Part shown: positions 25,600 to 33,504 of the stretch, one piece after another
How positions within the stretch are numbered: the stretch's first letter is position 1
Layout: every line of letters starts with the position of its first letter
NCBI GenBank assembly: GCA_025924815.1
Contig: JAICHQ010000024.1
Span: 1-37,891, forward strand
Reading direction: 5' to 3'
DNA: 37,891 bases
From: Nocardioides sp.
Lineage (GTDB): Bacteria > Actinomycetota > Actinomycetes > Propionibacteriales > Nocardioidaceae
Made by a program: the position numbers and the translations under genes
The notes under the pieces: generated by a model
Database searches by the model: none
What the model saw: only the letters and a program-made list of their open reading frames with translations
What the model was told of the DNA's origin: nothing

Positions 25600-26508
25600 T
25601 CAGCCCGCGATGAGGGCCGCGGCCTCGTCGATCGTGTCGACGAGGTGGATGTGGGGCTCCATCGCGCGACCTCGGGCGAGGGCCTGGAGCAGGGGCCAGG
25701 CCGGGAGCTGCGAGGTCCAGTACGCCCGACCGACCAGGACCATCGGCGCGACCGACTCGGGAGCGGCGTAGAAGTTCTCGCAGGCGTCCTGGAAGATCTC
25801 CTGCACCGTCCCACCGACCCCCGGCATGAAGACGATCCCCGCCTCACAGATCTGCAGCAGGATGGCCTCCCGGGTGGCGTTGCGGAAGTACTTCGCGATC
25901 GCGGTGGCGAACAGGTTGGGCGGCTCGTGCCCGTAGAACCACGTGGGGATCCCCAGGGTGTCGTGCCCGGAGACGCCGTCGGTCACGGTCCGTGCCTTCG
26001 CCGCCCACTGGTCGACCGACGGCCGGAACGACGGCACGCCGGCGAGCGAGGCCACTGCGGTGGCGAGCCGGTCGCGCGTCGAGCCGGCCAGGAGACAGCC
26101 GAGGTTGGCGGCCTCCATCGCGCCGGGCCCGCCGCCGGTGGCCACGACGTACCGCTGCCCGAGCATCCACCCCAGCCGGGCCGCGTCGGCGTACTCGGGA
26201 GACGAGCGGTCCCGGTCGTGCCCACCCATCACCCCGACCAGTCGTCGCCCGGAGATCCAGGCCGTCAGCGCATCGTCGATCGCATGGTCGTGCAGGGCCT
26301 GCGCCAGCGTCGCCTGCGGTGTGGGGGTCTCGCGACACCAGGCGTAGGTGCGCGCATCGAGCGATGCGGCGTACGGCTGCACGTCGTAGAGCTCCGCGGC
26401 GGTGTAGAGCGAGTGGCGGTAGGGGTCGACCGGCACGTCGCCGATGTCCATCCGAGGCGCGTCGGCGATGGGGCGGACCCGGATCGACCGCCCGCGGATC
26501 TTGCGCAC
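25600..26508 (-). CDS. LOG family (lysine-decarboxylase-like fold) protein
   Basis: A 302-residue Rossmann-fold protein. It shows GGGPGAMEAANLG (125-137) and PGVGGTVQEIFQDA (229-242), the nucleotide-binding and catalytic blocks of the LOG/PpnN family, which release free base from nucleoside monophosphates. It is longer than plant-type LOG proteins (about 200 residues), with N-terminal and insert segments like those of bacterial PpnN-type members. A role in nucleotide turnover is inferred. The GTG start is 6 nt behind a TAGGGT box on the minus strand. It converges with rlmN. Confidence 0.85.
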   Translation of the reverse strand: MRKIRGRSIRVRPIADAPRMDIGDVPVDPYRHSLYTAAELYDVQPYAASLDARTYAWCRETPTPQATLAQALHDHAIDDALTAWISGRRLVGVMGGHDRDRSSPEYADAARLGWMLGQRYVVATGGGPGAMEAANLGCLLAGSTRDRLATAVASLAGVPSFRPSVDQWAAKARTVTDGVSGHDTLGIPTWFYGHEPPNLFATAIAKYFRNATREAILLQICEAGIVFMPGVGGTVQEIFQDACENFYAAPESVAPMVLVGRAYWTSQLPAWPLLQALARGRAMEPHIHLVDTIDEAAALIAG

Positions 26509-26514
26509 GGCGAC

Positions 26515-26520
26515 ACCCTA
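26515..26520 (-). promoter_or_regulatory. -10 box of leaderless LOG-family promoter
   Basis: Minus-strand TAGGGT, then 6 nt, then GTG 26508. The 44 nt back to the kinase stop hold nothing else. Confidence 0.6.
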
Positions 26521-26564
26521 GGTGGTCGCGGGAGTGCCTGGCCGGTCGTGCCGGGCGATCGCGG

Positions 26565-27482
26565 TCAGAACGCGTGGGCCATCAGCTCGCCGAAGAGCTC
26601 CTGCTCGTCGACCTCGAGCCCCTTGCCCCGGAACCACCCGCAGATGTTGGCGCAGTCGCGCATCAGGAAGTCCGCGCCGTTCGCGTTGCCGACCAGGTCG
26701 ACGATCTGCGGAAGGTCGATGATCACCAGCCTCGGCCCCGCCGCCAGGATGTTGTACGCCGACAGGTCGCCGTGGACCAGCCCCGCCTGGACCAGCCTCG
26801 CCAGGGCGTCGCTCACCTGGTCGAAGTACGACGCCAGCAGGTCGGGGTCGGGCCGGGTCTGCGCCAGGCGCGGCGCCGTCTCGCCGTCGTAGGTGATCCA
26901 CTCCATCAGGATCTCGGTGCCGTCGATCTGCACCGGGTAGGGGACCGGGAGGCCGAGGTTCCACAGGCGCACGAGCGCGCCCCACTCCGAGACGGCCCAT
27001 TCACCGGCGGCGACCTCGCGGCCGAACGTGCTCTTGCGCTTCAGCGCCCGTTCGTCGCGCGAGCGCTTCATCGACCGGCCCTCGGTGTAGCTCGCCGAGC
27101 GGTGGAAGGTGCGGTGCTCCGGCGCCCGGTACCGCTTCGCGGCCATCACGACGCCGTTCTCGGGATCGAGCGGGTCGGCCCGCTCGACCAGGAAGACGTC
27201 TGCCTCCTTGCCGGTCTTGAGGATCCCGAGCTCGGTGTCGACGGCGCCCTGCGACGTGACGATCCAGTCGGGCCGCGGCTCGGGGCCGCGCTGCATCGGC
27301 TCGACCGACATCCAGGTCGACCAGCGCTGGCCGTCGTCGAGGTCGTCGTACTGCTGGAACTCGAAGACGAAGGACCGGTCGATCCCGCTGAGCGGGTCGA
27401 CGCGGGTGCAGCTGTGGGGATCGCCCTGGTCGAGCAGGGCGTCGAACGCGTCAGTGCGCGAGTAGAGGTGCTCCGATGACAT
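26565..27482 (-). CDS. RIO-type serine protein kinase
   Basis: A 305-residue atypical kinase of the RIO1-like group. Seen are the phosphate loop LKTGKEADVFLV (88-99), the ATP lysine in MAAKRYR (K116), the hinge ILMEW (191-195), the catalytic loop LVHGDLSAYNIL (235-246) and the metal-binding IIDLPQ (D256). The first 70 residues are specific to the bacterial group. Targets in bacteria are unknown. An in-frame TGA just upstream leaves ATG 27482 as the only normal start. The start region is overlapped by a small ORF in another frame. Confidence 0.9.
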   Translation of the reverse strand: MSSEHLYSRTDAFDALLDQGDPHSCTRVDPLSGIDRSFVFEFQQYDDLDDGQRWSTWMSVEPMQRGPEPRPDWIVTSQGAVDTELGILKTGKEADVFLVERADPLDPENGVVMAAKRYRAPEHRTFHRSASYTEGRSMKRSRDERALKRKSTFGREVAAGEWAVSEWGALVRLWNLGLPVPYPVQIDGTEILMEWITYDGETAPRLAQTRPDPDLLASYFDQVSDALARLVQAGLVHGDLSAYNILAAGPRLVIIDLPQIVDLVGNANGADFLMRDCANICGWFRGKGLEVDEQELFGELMAHAF

Positions 27483-27546
27483 CGGTGGTGGTGCTCCAGT
27501 CGTGAGAGGGAACGGCGGTGGACATGCCGAAGACTTCGGTCGTCAT
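27451..27546 (-). CDS. Small ORF (31 aa) overlapping the RIO kinase start
   Basis: On the minus strand, AGGAGG is followed by 4 nt and an ATG opening a 31-codon frame (MTTEVFGMSTAVPSHDW...). It ends in TGA at 27451, 32 nt inside the kinase gene and in a different frame. The Shine-Dalgarno sequence is clearly better than that of the kinase (GGAG at 11 nt). It could be a leader peptide that couples or meters kinase translation. I know of no homologue; the peptide itself may have no function. Confidence 0.45.
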   Translation of the reverse strand: MTTEVFGMSTAVPSHDWSTTTDVIGAPLLAH

Positions 27547-27590
27547 GACGCCTCCTCTCACGCGGGCACGGCCGGATGCCGAGCGCGACG

Positions 27591-27620
27591 AGTGTGTCAG
27601 GCGATCCTCGGGTGCCGCAA
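27591..27620 (-). promoter_or_regulatory. Candidate promoter for the small ORF and RIO kinase
   Basis: On the minus strand TTGCGG (27620-27615), an 18-nt spacer and CACACT (27596-27591). Transcription would begin near 27584, about 38 nt before the small ORF. Confidence 0.4.
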
Positions 27621-27632
27621 CGGGATTACGGA

Positions 27633-27638
27633 TAGGTT
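27633..27638 (+). promoter_or_regulatory. -10 box of leaderless M1 peptidase promoter
   Basis: TAGGTT, then 6 nt, then GTG 27645. It is divergent from the kinase promoter and about 13 nt from its -35 box, so the two may interfere. Confidence 0.6.
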
Positions 27639-27644
27639 GCTGGC

Positions 27645-29066
27645 GTGCTCACGCGCCTCGCCGCCGTTCTGGTGGCTCTCGGACTGGTCGCCGGCGGCGC
27701 CTCGGTGCGACACCTGGGCGTGGACGACGCGTCGGCGGCCGGCGTCCCGACCCTGGCCGGATCGCCCGGCATCGGCGATCCCTACTTCCCGGAGGACGGC
27801 AACGGCGGCATCGACGTCCGCCGCTACGAGATCCACGACCGCTACCGGTTCACCGGCCGCCTGTCCGGTCGGACCCTGCTCACGCTGACCACCACGCAGC
27901 GGCTCAGCTCCTTCGACCTCGACTTCCTGCTCCCGGTCTCGGCCGTGCGGCTGTCCACCGGGCCGGCGACGTTCAGCCGCCCCACCCGCCACGAGCTCCG
28001 GATCGAGCCCCACCGCCCGATCGCGGCAGGCACCACGCTCCGCGTGAAGGTGACGTACGCCGGCAACCCGTCGCGCTACAGCTACGCGGGGGAGAGCAAC
28101 TGGGTCGGCAGCAACGAGGAGGCCGAGGCGGTCAACGAACCCCACATGGCGCCGTGGTGGTTCCCGTCGAACGACCATCCGCTCGACAAGGCCCGCATGG
28201 ACATCCACGTCACCGTGCCCCGGGACAAGCAGGTCGTCTCCAACGGCCGCCTCGTCGGCGTACGCCGGACCGCTCGCCTCGCGACGTACCACTGGGGCGG
28301 CGGCGGCCCGATGGCGACGTACCTGGCCTTCTTCGTGGCCGGGAGCTTCGTGATCCGCAGCGGCACCGCGCACCACCTGCCCTACTACCTCGCCGTCTCG
28401 CGCAGGCTGGGCCGGAGCACCCGGCATGCGGCGATGCGCGGGCTGGAGCAGACGCCGGGCATCGTCGCCTGGCTCCAGCGGCAGCTCGGCCCCTATCCCT
28501 TCGCCCGGACCGGCGGCGTCGTCACGGCGCTCGACCCCGGCTTCTCGCTGGAGAACCAGACCCGCCCGGTCTACCCGCGAGGCGTCAGCCGGCTGTTGAT
28601 GGTCCACGAGCTGGCCCATCAGTGGTTCGGTGACTCGGTGTCGGTGCACCACTGGTCCGACGTCTGGCTCAACGAGGGCTTCGCGACCTACATGGAGCAC
28701 CGCTGGAGCGAGACCCACGGCGGCCAGCACGTGTCCCGTTGGCTGCGCGCGGCCTACGACGAGTACCCCGCTGGCTCGCCCTTCTGGAGCCTGGTCGTGG
28801 CCGACCCAGGGGCCCGCGATCTCTTCGACTGGGCCGTGTACCAGCGCGGAGCGATGACCCTGGCCGCCCTGCGCAACCGGATCGGGAGCCGTCCGTTCGC
28901 CCGCCTCCTGCGCAGCTGGGCCGCTCGGCACCGCCACGGCCACGGCACCACCACCGCCTTCGAGGCGCTCGCCGAGCAGCGGACCGGCCGGGACCTCACG
29001 TCGTTCTTCGACGCCTGGGTCCGGCAGCCGAGCCGGCCGGCGGAGATCGCGGCCAACGGGCTCTGA
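27645..29066 (+). CDS. Secreted M1 family metallopeptidase
   Basis: A 473-residue zinc aminopeptidase-type protein. A signal peptide is visible (MLTRLAAVLVALGLVAGGAS). The zinc site is VHELAHQWFGDSV (HELAH 321-325) with the third ligand in WLNEGFATYMEH (E344). The exopeptidase motif GxMEN appears as GFSLENQ (299-305). The N-terminal beta-domain resembles other M1 enzymes. The large C-terminal helical domain of cytosolic PepN is absent, giving the short secreted form common in actinobacteria. Expected role: trimming peptides outside the cell. It faces the FAD oxidase gene tail to tail. Confidence 0.92.
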   Translation: MLTRLAAVLVALGLVAGGASVRHLGVDDASAAGVPTLAGSPGIGDPYFPEDGNGGIDVRRYEIHDRYRFTGRLSGRTLLTLTTTQRLSSFDLDFLLPVSAVRLSTGPATFSRPTRHELRIEPHRPIAAGTTLRVKVTYAGNPSRYSYAGESNWVGSNEEAEAVNEPHMAPWWFPSNDHPLDKARMDIHVTVPRDKQVVSNGRLVGVRRTARLATYHWGGGGPMATYLAFFVAGSFVIRSGTAHHLPYYLAVSRRLGRSTRHAAMRGLEQTPGIVAWLQRQLGPYPFARTGGVVTALDPGFSLENQTRPVYPRGVSRLLMVHELAHQWFGDSVSVHHWSDVWLNEGFATYMEHRWSETHGGQHVSRWLRAAYDEYPAGSPFWSLVVADPGARDLFDWAVYQRGAMTLAALRNRIGSRPFARLLRSWAARHRHGHGTTTAFEALAEQRTGRDLTSFFDAWVRQPSRPAEIAANGL

Positions 29067-29126
29067 CCGCGGCGCAGCGCCGGCGACGCGTCCGGCCCCG
29101 CGGGCGCACCCGAGCGGATCGAGCCG

Positions 29127-30515
29127 TCAGTGGATGAGCGGTGAGACGAGCTTGGCGATCCGGCTCTCGCGGCCGGTGCGCGCCTCCTCCCGGTCGGCCC
29201 ACGTCATCGCGCGCAGCCCGGCGTTGATCCCCAGCCACCGCAACGGCTCGGGCTCCCAGGCCCGCGAGCGGTGACCGACCCAGGGCAGTCGGGTGAGCTC
29301 GGTTTCGCGCCCGAGGACGAGGTCGGCGAGGGTCCGGCCGGCGAGGTTGGTCGTGCCCACGCCGTCGCCGACGTAGCCGCCCGCCCAGCCGAGCCCGGTC
29401 GCCCGGTCGACGCCGACCGAGGCGGTCCAGTCGCGGGCGATGCCCAGCGCGCCGCCCCACCGGTGGGTGATCGCGGCGTCCCGCACCGCCGGGAACAGGT
29501 CGACCAGCGTCTCCTGCAGACCGTCGAAGACGCGCGGCACCCGGTCGTACGACGCGCGGATCCGCGAGCCGAAGTGGTACGGCGCGCCCCGGCCGCCGAA
29601 CACGAACCGGTCGTCGGCGGTGCGCTGCCCGTAGATGATCAGGTGCCGGTGGTCGCTGAACGTCTCGCGCCGGCGCAGCCCGATCTGCTCCCACACCTCC
29701 GCCGGCAGCGGCTCGGTGGCGATGATCAGCGAGTAGACGGGCACGAGCCGGCGTCGTTCCCCCTCCAGCGACCGGGTGTACCCCTCGGTCGCGCGGATCA
29801 CGTGCTCGGCACGCACGTTTCCGTGCCGGGTGACGACCCGTCCCGCGGCGATCGCGGTGGCCGGGGTCTGCTCGTAGAGCGCGACTCCGCGGCGTACGAC
29901 GGCGTCGGCGAGGCCACGCACGAGCCGGCCCGGGTGGATCGCCGCACAGTCGGGTGTGTACGTCGCACCACGCAGCCGGGTGGCGGCCAGCACGCCCGTC
30001 GCCTCCGCCTCGTCGAGGAGCCGGATGTCGTCCTCGCCGAGACCCCACGTGCGGGCCTCCGCGACCTCGGCCTGCGCCCGTGTCCACTGGGGCGCCGACC
30101 TGGCCAGGCCGATGGTGCCGCCCTTGGCGGGCTGGGCGTCGATGCCCTCGTCGTCGGCCGTGCGCAGCACCTCGTCGACGGTCTCGCGCATGGCGGCGTG
30201 CAGTGCCAGAGCGCCGGCCCGATCCGACCGCTGGGCGACCGATCCCAGCGAGGAGGGGAACAGGGCCGAGCACCAGCCGCCGTTGCGACCGCTCGCGCCG
30301 TACCCGGCGGCCTCGGCCTCGACGACGGCGATCCGCAGCGACGGGTCGGCGCGGGCGAGGTACAAGGCGGTCCACAGCCCGGTGAAGCCGGCTCCGACGA
30401 TCGCCACGTCGGCCTCGCGGTCTCCGGGCAGGGCGGGCCGAGGCGTCCAGTCGTCGTCGGTGCTGTCGTGCCAGAGGGACAGCGAGCGGTAGCGGGCTGC
30501 GGGATCGGGGCTCAG
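29127..30515 (-). CDS. FAD-dependent oxidoreductase, PuuB-like (probable polyamine / gamma-glutamylputrescine oxidase)
   Basis: A DAO-family flavoprotein. The dinucleotide motif is ADVAIVGAGFTGLWTALYLA, followed by VVEAEAAGYGASGRNGGW (FAD contact) and a C-terminal GWAGGYVGDGVGTTNLAGR. This architecture is that of PuuB and related amine oxidases, which fits the polyamine transporter and aminotransferase nearby. Start choice matters. GTG 30407 would begin inside the FAD strand. The family-like N terminus SPDPAARYRSLSLWHDS continues upstream to a CTG at 30515 that overlaps the Lrp stop (CTGA) like an ordinary ATGA junction. I therefore propose a CTG start, giving 462 residues. Confidence 0.85.
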   Translation of the reverse strand: MSPDPAARYRSLSLWHDSTDDDWTPRPALPGDREADVAIVGAGFTGLWTALYLARADPSLRIAVVEAEAAGYGASGRNGGWCSALFPSSLGSVAQRSDRAGALALHAAMRETVDEVLRTADDEGIDAQPAKGGTIGLARSAPQWTRAQAEVAEARTWGLGEDDIRLLDEAEATGVLAATRLRGATYTPDCAAIHPGRLVRGLADAVVRRGVALYEQTPATAIAAGRVVTRHGNVRAEHVIRATEGYTRSLEGERRRLVPVYSLIIATEPLPAEVWEQIGLRRRETFSDHRHLIIYGQRTADDRFVFGGRGAPYHFGSRIRASYDRVPRVFDGLQETLVDLFPAVRDAAITHRWGGALGIARDWTASVGVDRATGLGWAGGYVGDGVGTTNLAGRTLADLVLGRETELTRLPWVGHRSRAWEPEPLRWLGINAGLRAMTWADREEARTGRESRIAKLVSPLIH

Positions 30516-30979
30516 CGGACACCCCAGGAGTAGGTCTGCTTGCGCAGCTTGAGATACATGAACGTCTCGGTGGCCACGACCCCGGAGATGCGTCGGATCT
30601 TGCCCGAGATCACCTCGAGCAGGTGCTCGTCGCTCTCGCAGACCACCTCGACCAGGATGTCGTAGACCCCGGCGGTGATGACCACGTAGTCGACCTCGTC
30701 GAGGTCTGCGAGGGCATCGGCGACGGGCTCCATGGGGCCGTTGACCCGGACGCCGACCATGGCCTGGCGGGCGAAGCCCAGCTCGAGCGGGTCGGTCACG
30801 GCCACGACCTGCATGACCCCCGCGTCGATCAGGCGCTGCACCCGCTGCCGGACCGCCGCCTCCGACAGGCCCACGACCTTGCCGATCGCGGCGTACGAGC
30901 GGCGACCGTCGCCCTGGAGCTGTTCGATGATCGCCTTGGAGACTTCGTCCAGCGGCGCCCGAGGCTGCTTCTTCGTCAT
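30512..30979 (-). CDS. Lrp/AsnC family transcriptional regulator
   Basis: A 155-residue regulator with an N-terminal AsnC-type helix-turn-helix (LDEVSKAIIEQLQGDGRRSYAAIGKVVGLSEAAVRQRVQRL, about residues 10-50) and a C-terminal RAM effector-binding domain (VMVGVRVNGPMEPVADAL-type block, DYVVITAGVYDILVEVVCES, then ETFMYLKLRKQTYSWG). Such proteins form octamers and sense amino acids or related metabolites. It is divergent from the polyamine ABC operon and upstream of the FAD oxidase with a 4-nt overlap, so it probably regulates both. ATG 30979 is the family-consistent start. Confidence 0.93.
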   Translation of the reverse strand: MTKKQPRAPLDEVSKAIIEQLQGDGRRSYAAIGKVVGLSEAAVRQRVQRLIDAGVMQVVAVTDPLELGFARQAMVGVRVNGPMEPVADALADLDEVDYVVITAGVYDILVEVVCESDEHLLEVISGKIRRISGVVATETFMYLKLRKQTYSWGVR

Positions 30980-31031
30980 GGCACCTATGCTGTCAGCACC
31001 GACACCACCGGTCCAGCACCGTGTTACTGCA

Positions 31032-31069
31032 GGATTTCGTCGTTCTCGGGTAATTGATACACGGAATCC
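31032..31069. promoter_or_regulatory. Inverted repeat in the lrp-transporter intergenic region, putative Lrp-type operator
   Basis: GGATTTCGT (31032-31040) and ACGGAATCC (31061-31069) are inverted copies matching at 8 of 9 positions and flank an AT-rich core (TAATTGATAC). The same ACGAAATCC/GAATCC words recur upstream of the ureohydrolase gene at 36820-36865. Confidence 0.5.
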
Positions 31070-31089
31070 CTTGTAGGAGCCCCGCCTGC

Positions 31090-31119
31090 GTGACACGATC
31101 CGAACCGATTCGGCATTAT
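31090..31119 (+). promoter_or_regulatory. Promoter of the polyamine ABC operon
   Basis: GTGACA (31090-31095), an 18-nt spacer and CATTAT (31114-31119), close to the SigA consensus. The spacer holds the imperfect palindrome CCGAACCGATTCGG (31100-31113), a possible operator. Confidence 0.6.
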
Positions 31120-31148
31120 TTGTTCGCGCGACCTCGAGGAGTGAAGTG

Positions 31149-32378
31149 ATGGCAGCGGTGCCCCCACCATCGGAGCAGTCGACCCGACGCATCCTGACCG
31201 AGCTGGGTGCGGGCCGCGGTCTCTCGCGGCGGAGCCTCATCCGCGGAGCCGGGATCGGGGCCCTCGCGTTGTCCTCTCCGGCGTTCCTGGACGCGTGCGG
31301 GACCAAGGGCGCCAAGGTCTCCGCCGGATCCTGCGTGAGCAAGGACCTGAGCTCCACGCAGAAGTCGATCGTGTTCTCCAACTGGATCGGCTACATCGAC
31401 CCGGCGAAGGGCAAGGGCACCTCGACGCTGGAGAAGTTCCAGCAGCAGTCCGGGATCAAGGTCGACTACCGCAACGGCGACGTCAACGACAACGAGCAGT
31501 TCTTCGCGAAGGTGTCGCCGCAGCTGACCGACTGCAAGTCCACCGGGCGCGACGTCTTCGTGGTGACCGACTACATGGCCGCCCGGATGGTCAACCTCGG
31601 GTGGATCCAGAAGCTCGACCACGCGAACCTGCCCAACGTCGAGGCGAACCTGATCGACTCCCTGAAGTCGCCCGACTGGGACCCGAACCGCGACTACAGC
31701 GTCCCGTGGCAGAGCGGGATGACCGGCATCTGCTACAACTCCGAGCTCACCGACCCGGTGACCAGCTTCAAGGACCTGCTGACCCGCCCCGACCTCAAGG
31801 GCAAGATCGAGCTTCTCACCGAGATGCGCGACACGATGCTCTTCATGCTCCTGCTCGAGGGCAGTGACCCGAACAAGTTCACCGACGCCGAGTTCTCCTC
31901 GGCCATCAGCTCGCTGCAGAAGTACGTCGACGCCGGCCAGGTGCGTCGGTTCAGCGGCAACGACTACGTCGACGACATGAAGTCCGGAGACATCGTGGCC
32001 TGCGAGGCGTGGAGCGGCGACGTGATCAACCTGCTCGGCGGAGGCAAGTTCAAGTGGGTGCCGCCGGACGAGGGCTTCGCCATCTGGACCGACAACATGC
32101 TGGTGCCCAACATGGCCGCGCACAAGACGAACGTCGAGTCGATGATGAACTTCTACTACGATCCCGTCAACGCCGCGCAGCTCGCGGCGTGGAACTACTA
32201 CTTCTGCCCGGTGAAGGGTGCCCAGCAGGAGATCGGCCAGTTCGACAAGTCGGCGGTGCACAGCCAGTTCATCTTCCCGAGCGAGAAGACCCTGCAGAAC
32301 GGCCACGCGTTCATGACCCTGGACGAGAAGCAGGAACAGAGCTACCAGACGCAGTTCAACGGAGTGATGGGTGGCTGA
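31149..32378 (+). CDS. PotD/PotF-like polyamine ABC transporter substrate-binding lipoprotein
   Basis: A 409-residue solute-binding protein. The N terminus has a Tat-like twin arginine (GLSRRSLIRGAG) and a lipobox FLDAC (Cys 50), so a Tat-exported lipoprotein is likely. The mature part is of the spermidine/putrescine class: IVFSNWIGYIDP, DVFVVTDYMAARMVNLGWIQ, YSVPWQSGMTGICYN and DIVACEAWSGDVINL. GAGGAG lies 7 nt before ATG 31149. It is the first gene of a four-gene operon and overlaps the ATPase gene by 8 nt. The precise polyamine cannot be told from the sequence. Confidence 0.92.
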   Translation: MAAVPPPSEQSTRRILTELGAGRGLSRRSLIRGAGIGALALSSPAFLDACGTKGAKVSAGSCVSKDLSSTQKSIVFSNWIGYIDPAKGKGTSTLEKFQQQSGIKVDYRNGDVNDNEQFFAKVSPQLTDCKSTGRDVFVVTDYMAARMVNLGWIQKLDHANLPNVEANLIDSLKSPDWDPNRDYSVPWQSGMTGICYNSELTDPVTSFKDLLTRPDLKGKIELLTEMRDTMLFMLLLEGSDPNKFTDAEFSSAISSLQKYVDAGQVRRFSGNDYVDDMKSGDIVACEAWSGDVINLLGGGKFKWVPPDEGFAIWTDNMLVPNMAAHKTNVESMMNFYYDPVNAAQLAAWNYYFCPVKGAQQEIGQFDKSAVHSQFIFPSEKTLQNGHAFMTLDEKQEQSYQTQFNGVMGG

Positions 32379-33504
32379 GACGAACCAGGACCTGCACCTG
32401 GAGGATCTGACGAAGCGCTTCGGCGACTTCGCCGCGGTTCGCGACCTCACGCTGACCGTCCCGAACGGTACCTTCTTCGCACTGCTGGGGCCGTCCGGGT
32501 GCGGAAAGACGACGACGCTGCGAATGGTCGCCGGCCTCGAGGACCCGACCGTCGGCCGGATCTCCATCGGCGACCAGGACATCACCAGGCTCCGCCCGTA
32601 CAAGCGCCCGGTCAACACCGTCTTCCAGTCCTACGCCCTGTTCCCTCACCTCACCATCTTCGAGAACGTCGCGTTCGGCCTCCGGCGGCGTGGCGTCAAG
32701 GACTACCGGCAGAAGACCCTCGACATGATCGAGCTGGTCCAGCTCGGGCCCTACGCCGGCCGCAAGCCGGCTCAGCTCTCCGGTGGGCAGCAGCAGCGCG
32801 TCGCGCTGGGTCGCGCCCTGATCAACGAGCCGGGGGTGCTGCTGCTCGACGAGCCGTTGGGCGCTCTCGACCTCAAGCTGCGGCGGCAGATGCAGATCGA
32901 GCTGAAGCGGATCCAGACCGAGATCGAGGTGACCTTCGTCCACGTGACCCACGACCAGGAGGAGGCCATGACGATGGCCGACACCATCGCGGTCATGAAC
33001 CAGGGCGTGATCGAGCAGATGGGCGCGCCGGAGGACCTCTACGAGAACCCGGTGACGACGTTCGTCGCCAACTTCCTCGGTCAGTCCAACCTGATCATGA
33101 CCGACATCATCGACGGCACCGGCGCCGAGGTCATCGTGGACTGCCAGGGACAGAAGATCGGCGTGTCGCCGGAGCGTTCCCACGCCCAGGGCCGCAAGGC
33201 CTGGTTGGGGATCCGCCCCGAGAAGATCTTCGCCAGCCACGTCGGCGAGGGCGAGCAGGCCGATACGAACGTCCTCCGGGGCGGCCGCATCAGCGACGTC
33301 AGCTTCATCGGTGTCAGCACCCAGTACCTCGTCGCGATGCCGTGGGAGCAGGAGCTGATGGTCTTCGAGCAGAACACCGGGCGCCGGCCGCTGTTCAACA
33401 ACGGCGACCAGGTCGACCTCAGCTGGTCCTCGGAGCACGCGTTCCTGCTCGACGCCGACCAGGACGCCCACGCCGGCATGATGACGCCCGAGGACCGCGA
33501 GTGA
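32371..33504 (+). CDS. PotA-like polyamine ABC transporter ATP-binding protein
   Basis: A 377-residue ABC ATPase. Walker A is GPSGCGKTT (about 44-52), the Q-loop VFQSYALFPHLT, the signature LSGGQQQRVALGRAL, Walker B LLLDEPLGALD and the switch His VTHDQEEAM. A C-terminal TOBE domain follows (WLGIRPEKIF and later strands), as in PotA. It energises import through the two permeases downstream. GTG 32371 overlaps the binding-protein gene by 8 nt and the stop overlaps the first permease by 4 nt. Confidence 0.95.
   Translation: MAETNQDLHLEDLTKRFGDFAAVRDLTLTVPNGTFFALLGPSGCGKTTTLRMVAGLEDPTVGRISIGDQDITRLRPYKRPVNTVFQSYALFPHLTIFENVAFGLRRRGVKDYRQKTLDMIELVQLGPYAGRKPAQLSGGQQQRVALGRALINEPGVLLLDEPLGALDLKLRRQMQIELKRIQTEIEVTFVHVTHDQEEAMTMADTIAVMNQGVIEQMGAPEDLYENPVTTFVANFLGQSNLIMTDIIDGTGAEVIVDCQGQKIGVSPERSHAQGRKAWLGIRPEKIFASHVGEGEQADTNVLRGGRISDVSFIGVSTQYLVAMPWEQELMVFEQNTGRRPLFNNGDQVDLSWSSEHAFLLDADQDAHAGMMTPEDRE

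Noticed and set aside
25591..25602. GACCGGCCGGTC palindrome between rlmN and the LOG-family gene
   Set aside because: A 12-bp palindrome without a loop in very GC-rich DNA, overlapping the LOG-gene stop; it may be chance, and no regulator family is suggested.
30980..31381. N-terminal extension of the Lrp-type regulator
   Set aside because: It would cover the divergent promoter region and the start of the transporter gene; the residues have no AsnC-family character, and the ATG at 30979 matches the family start.
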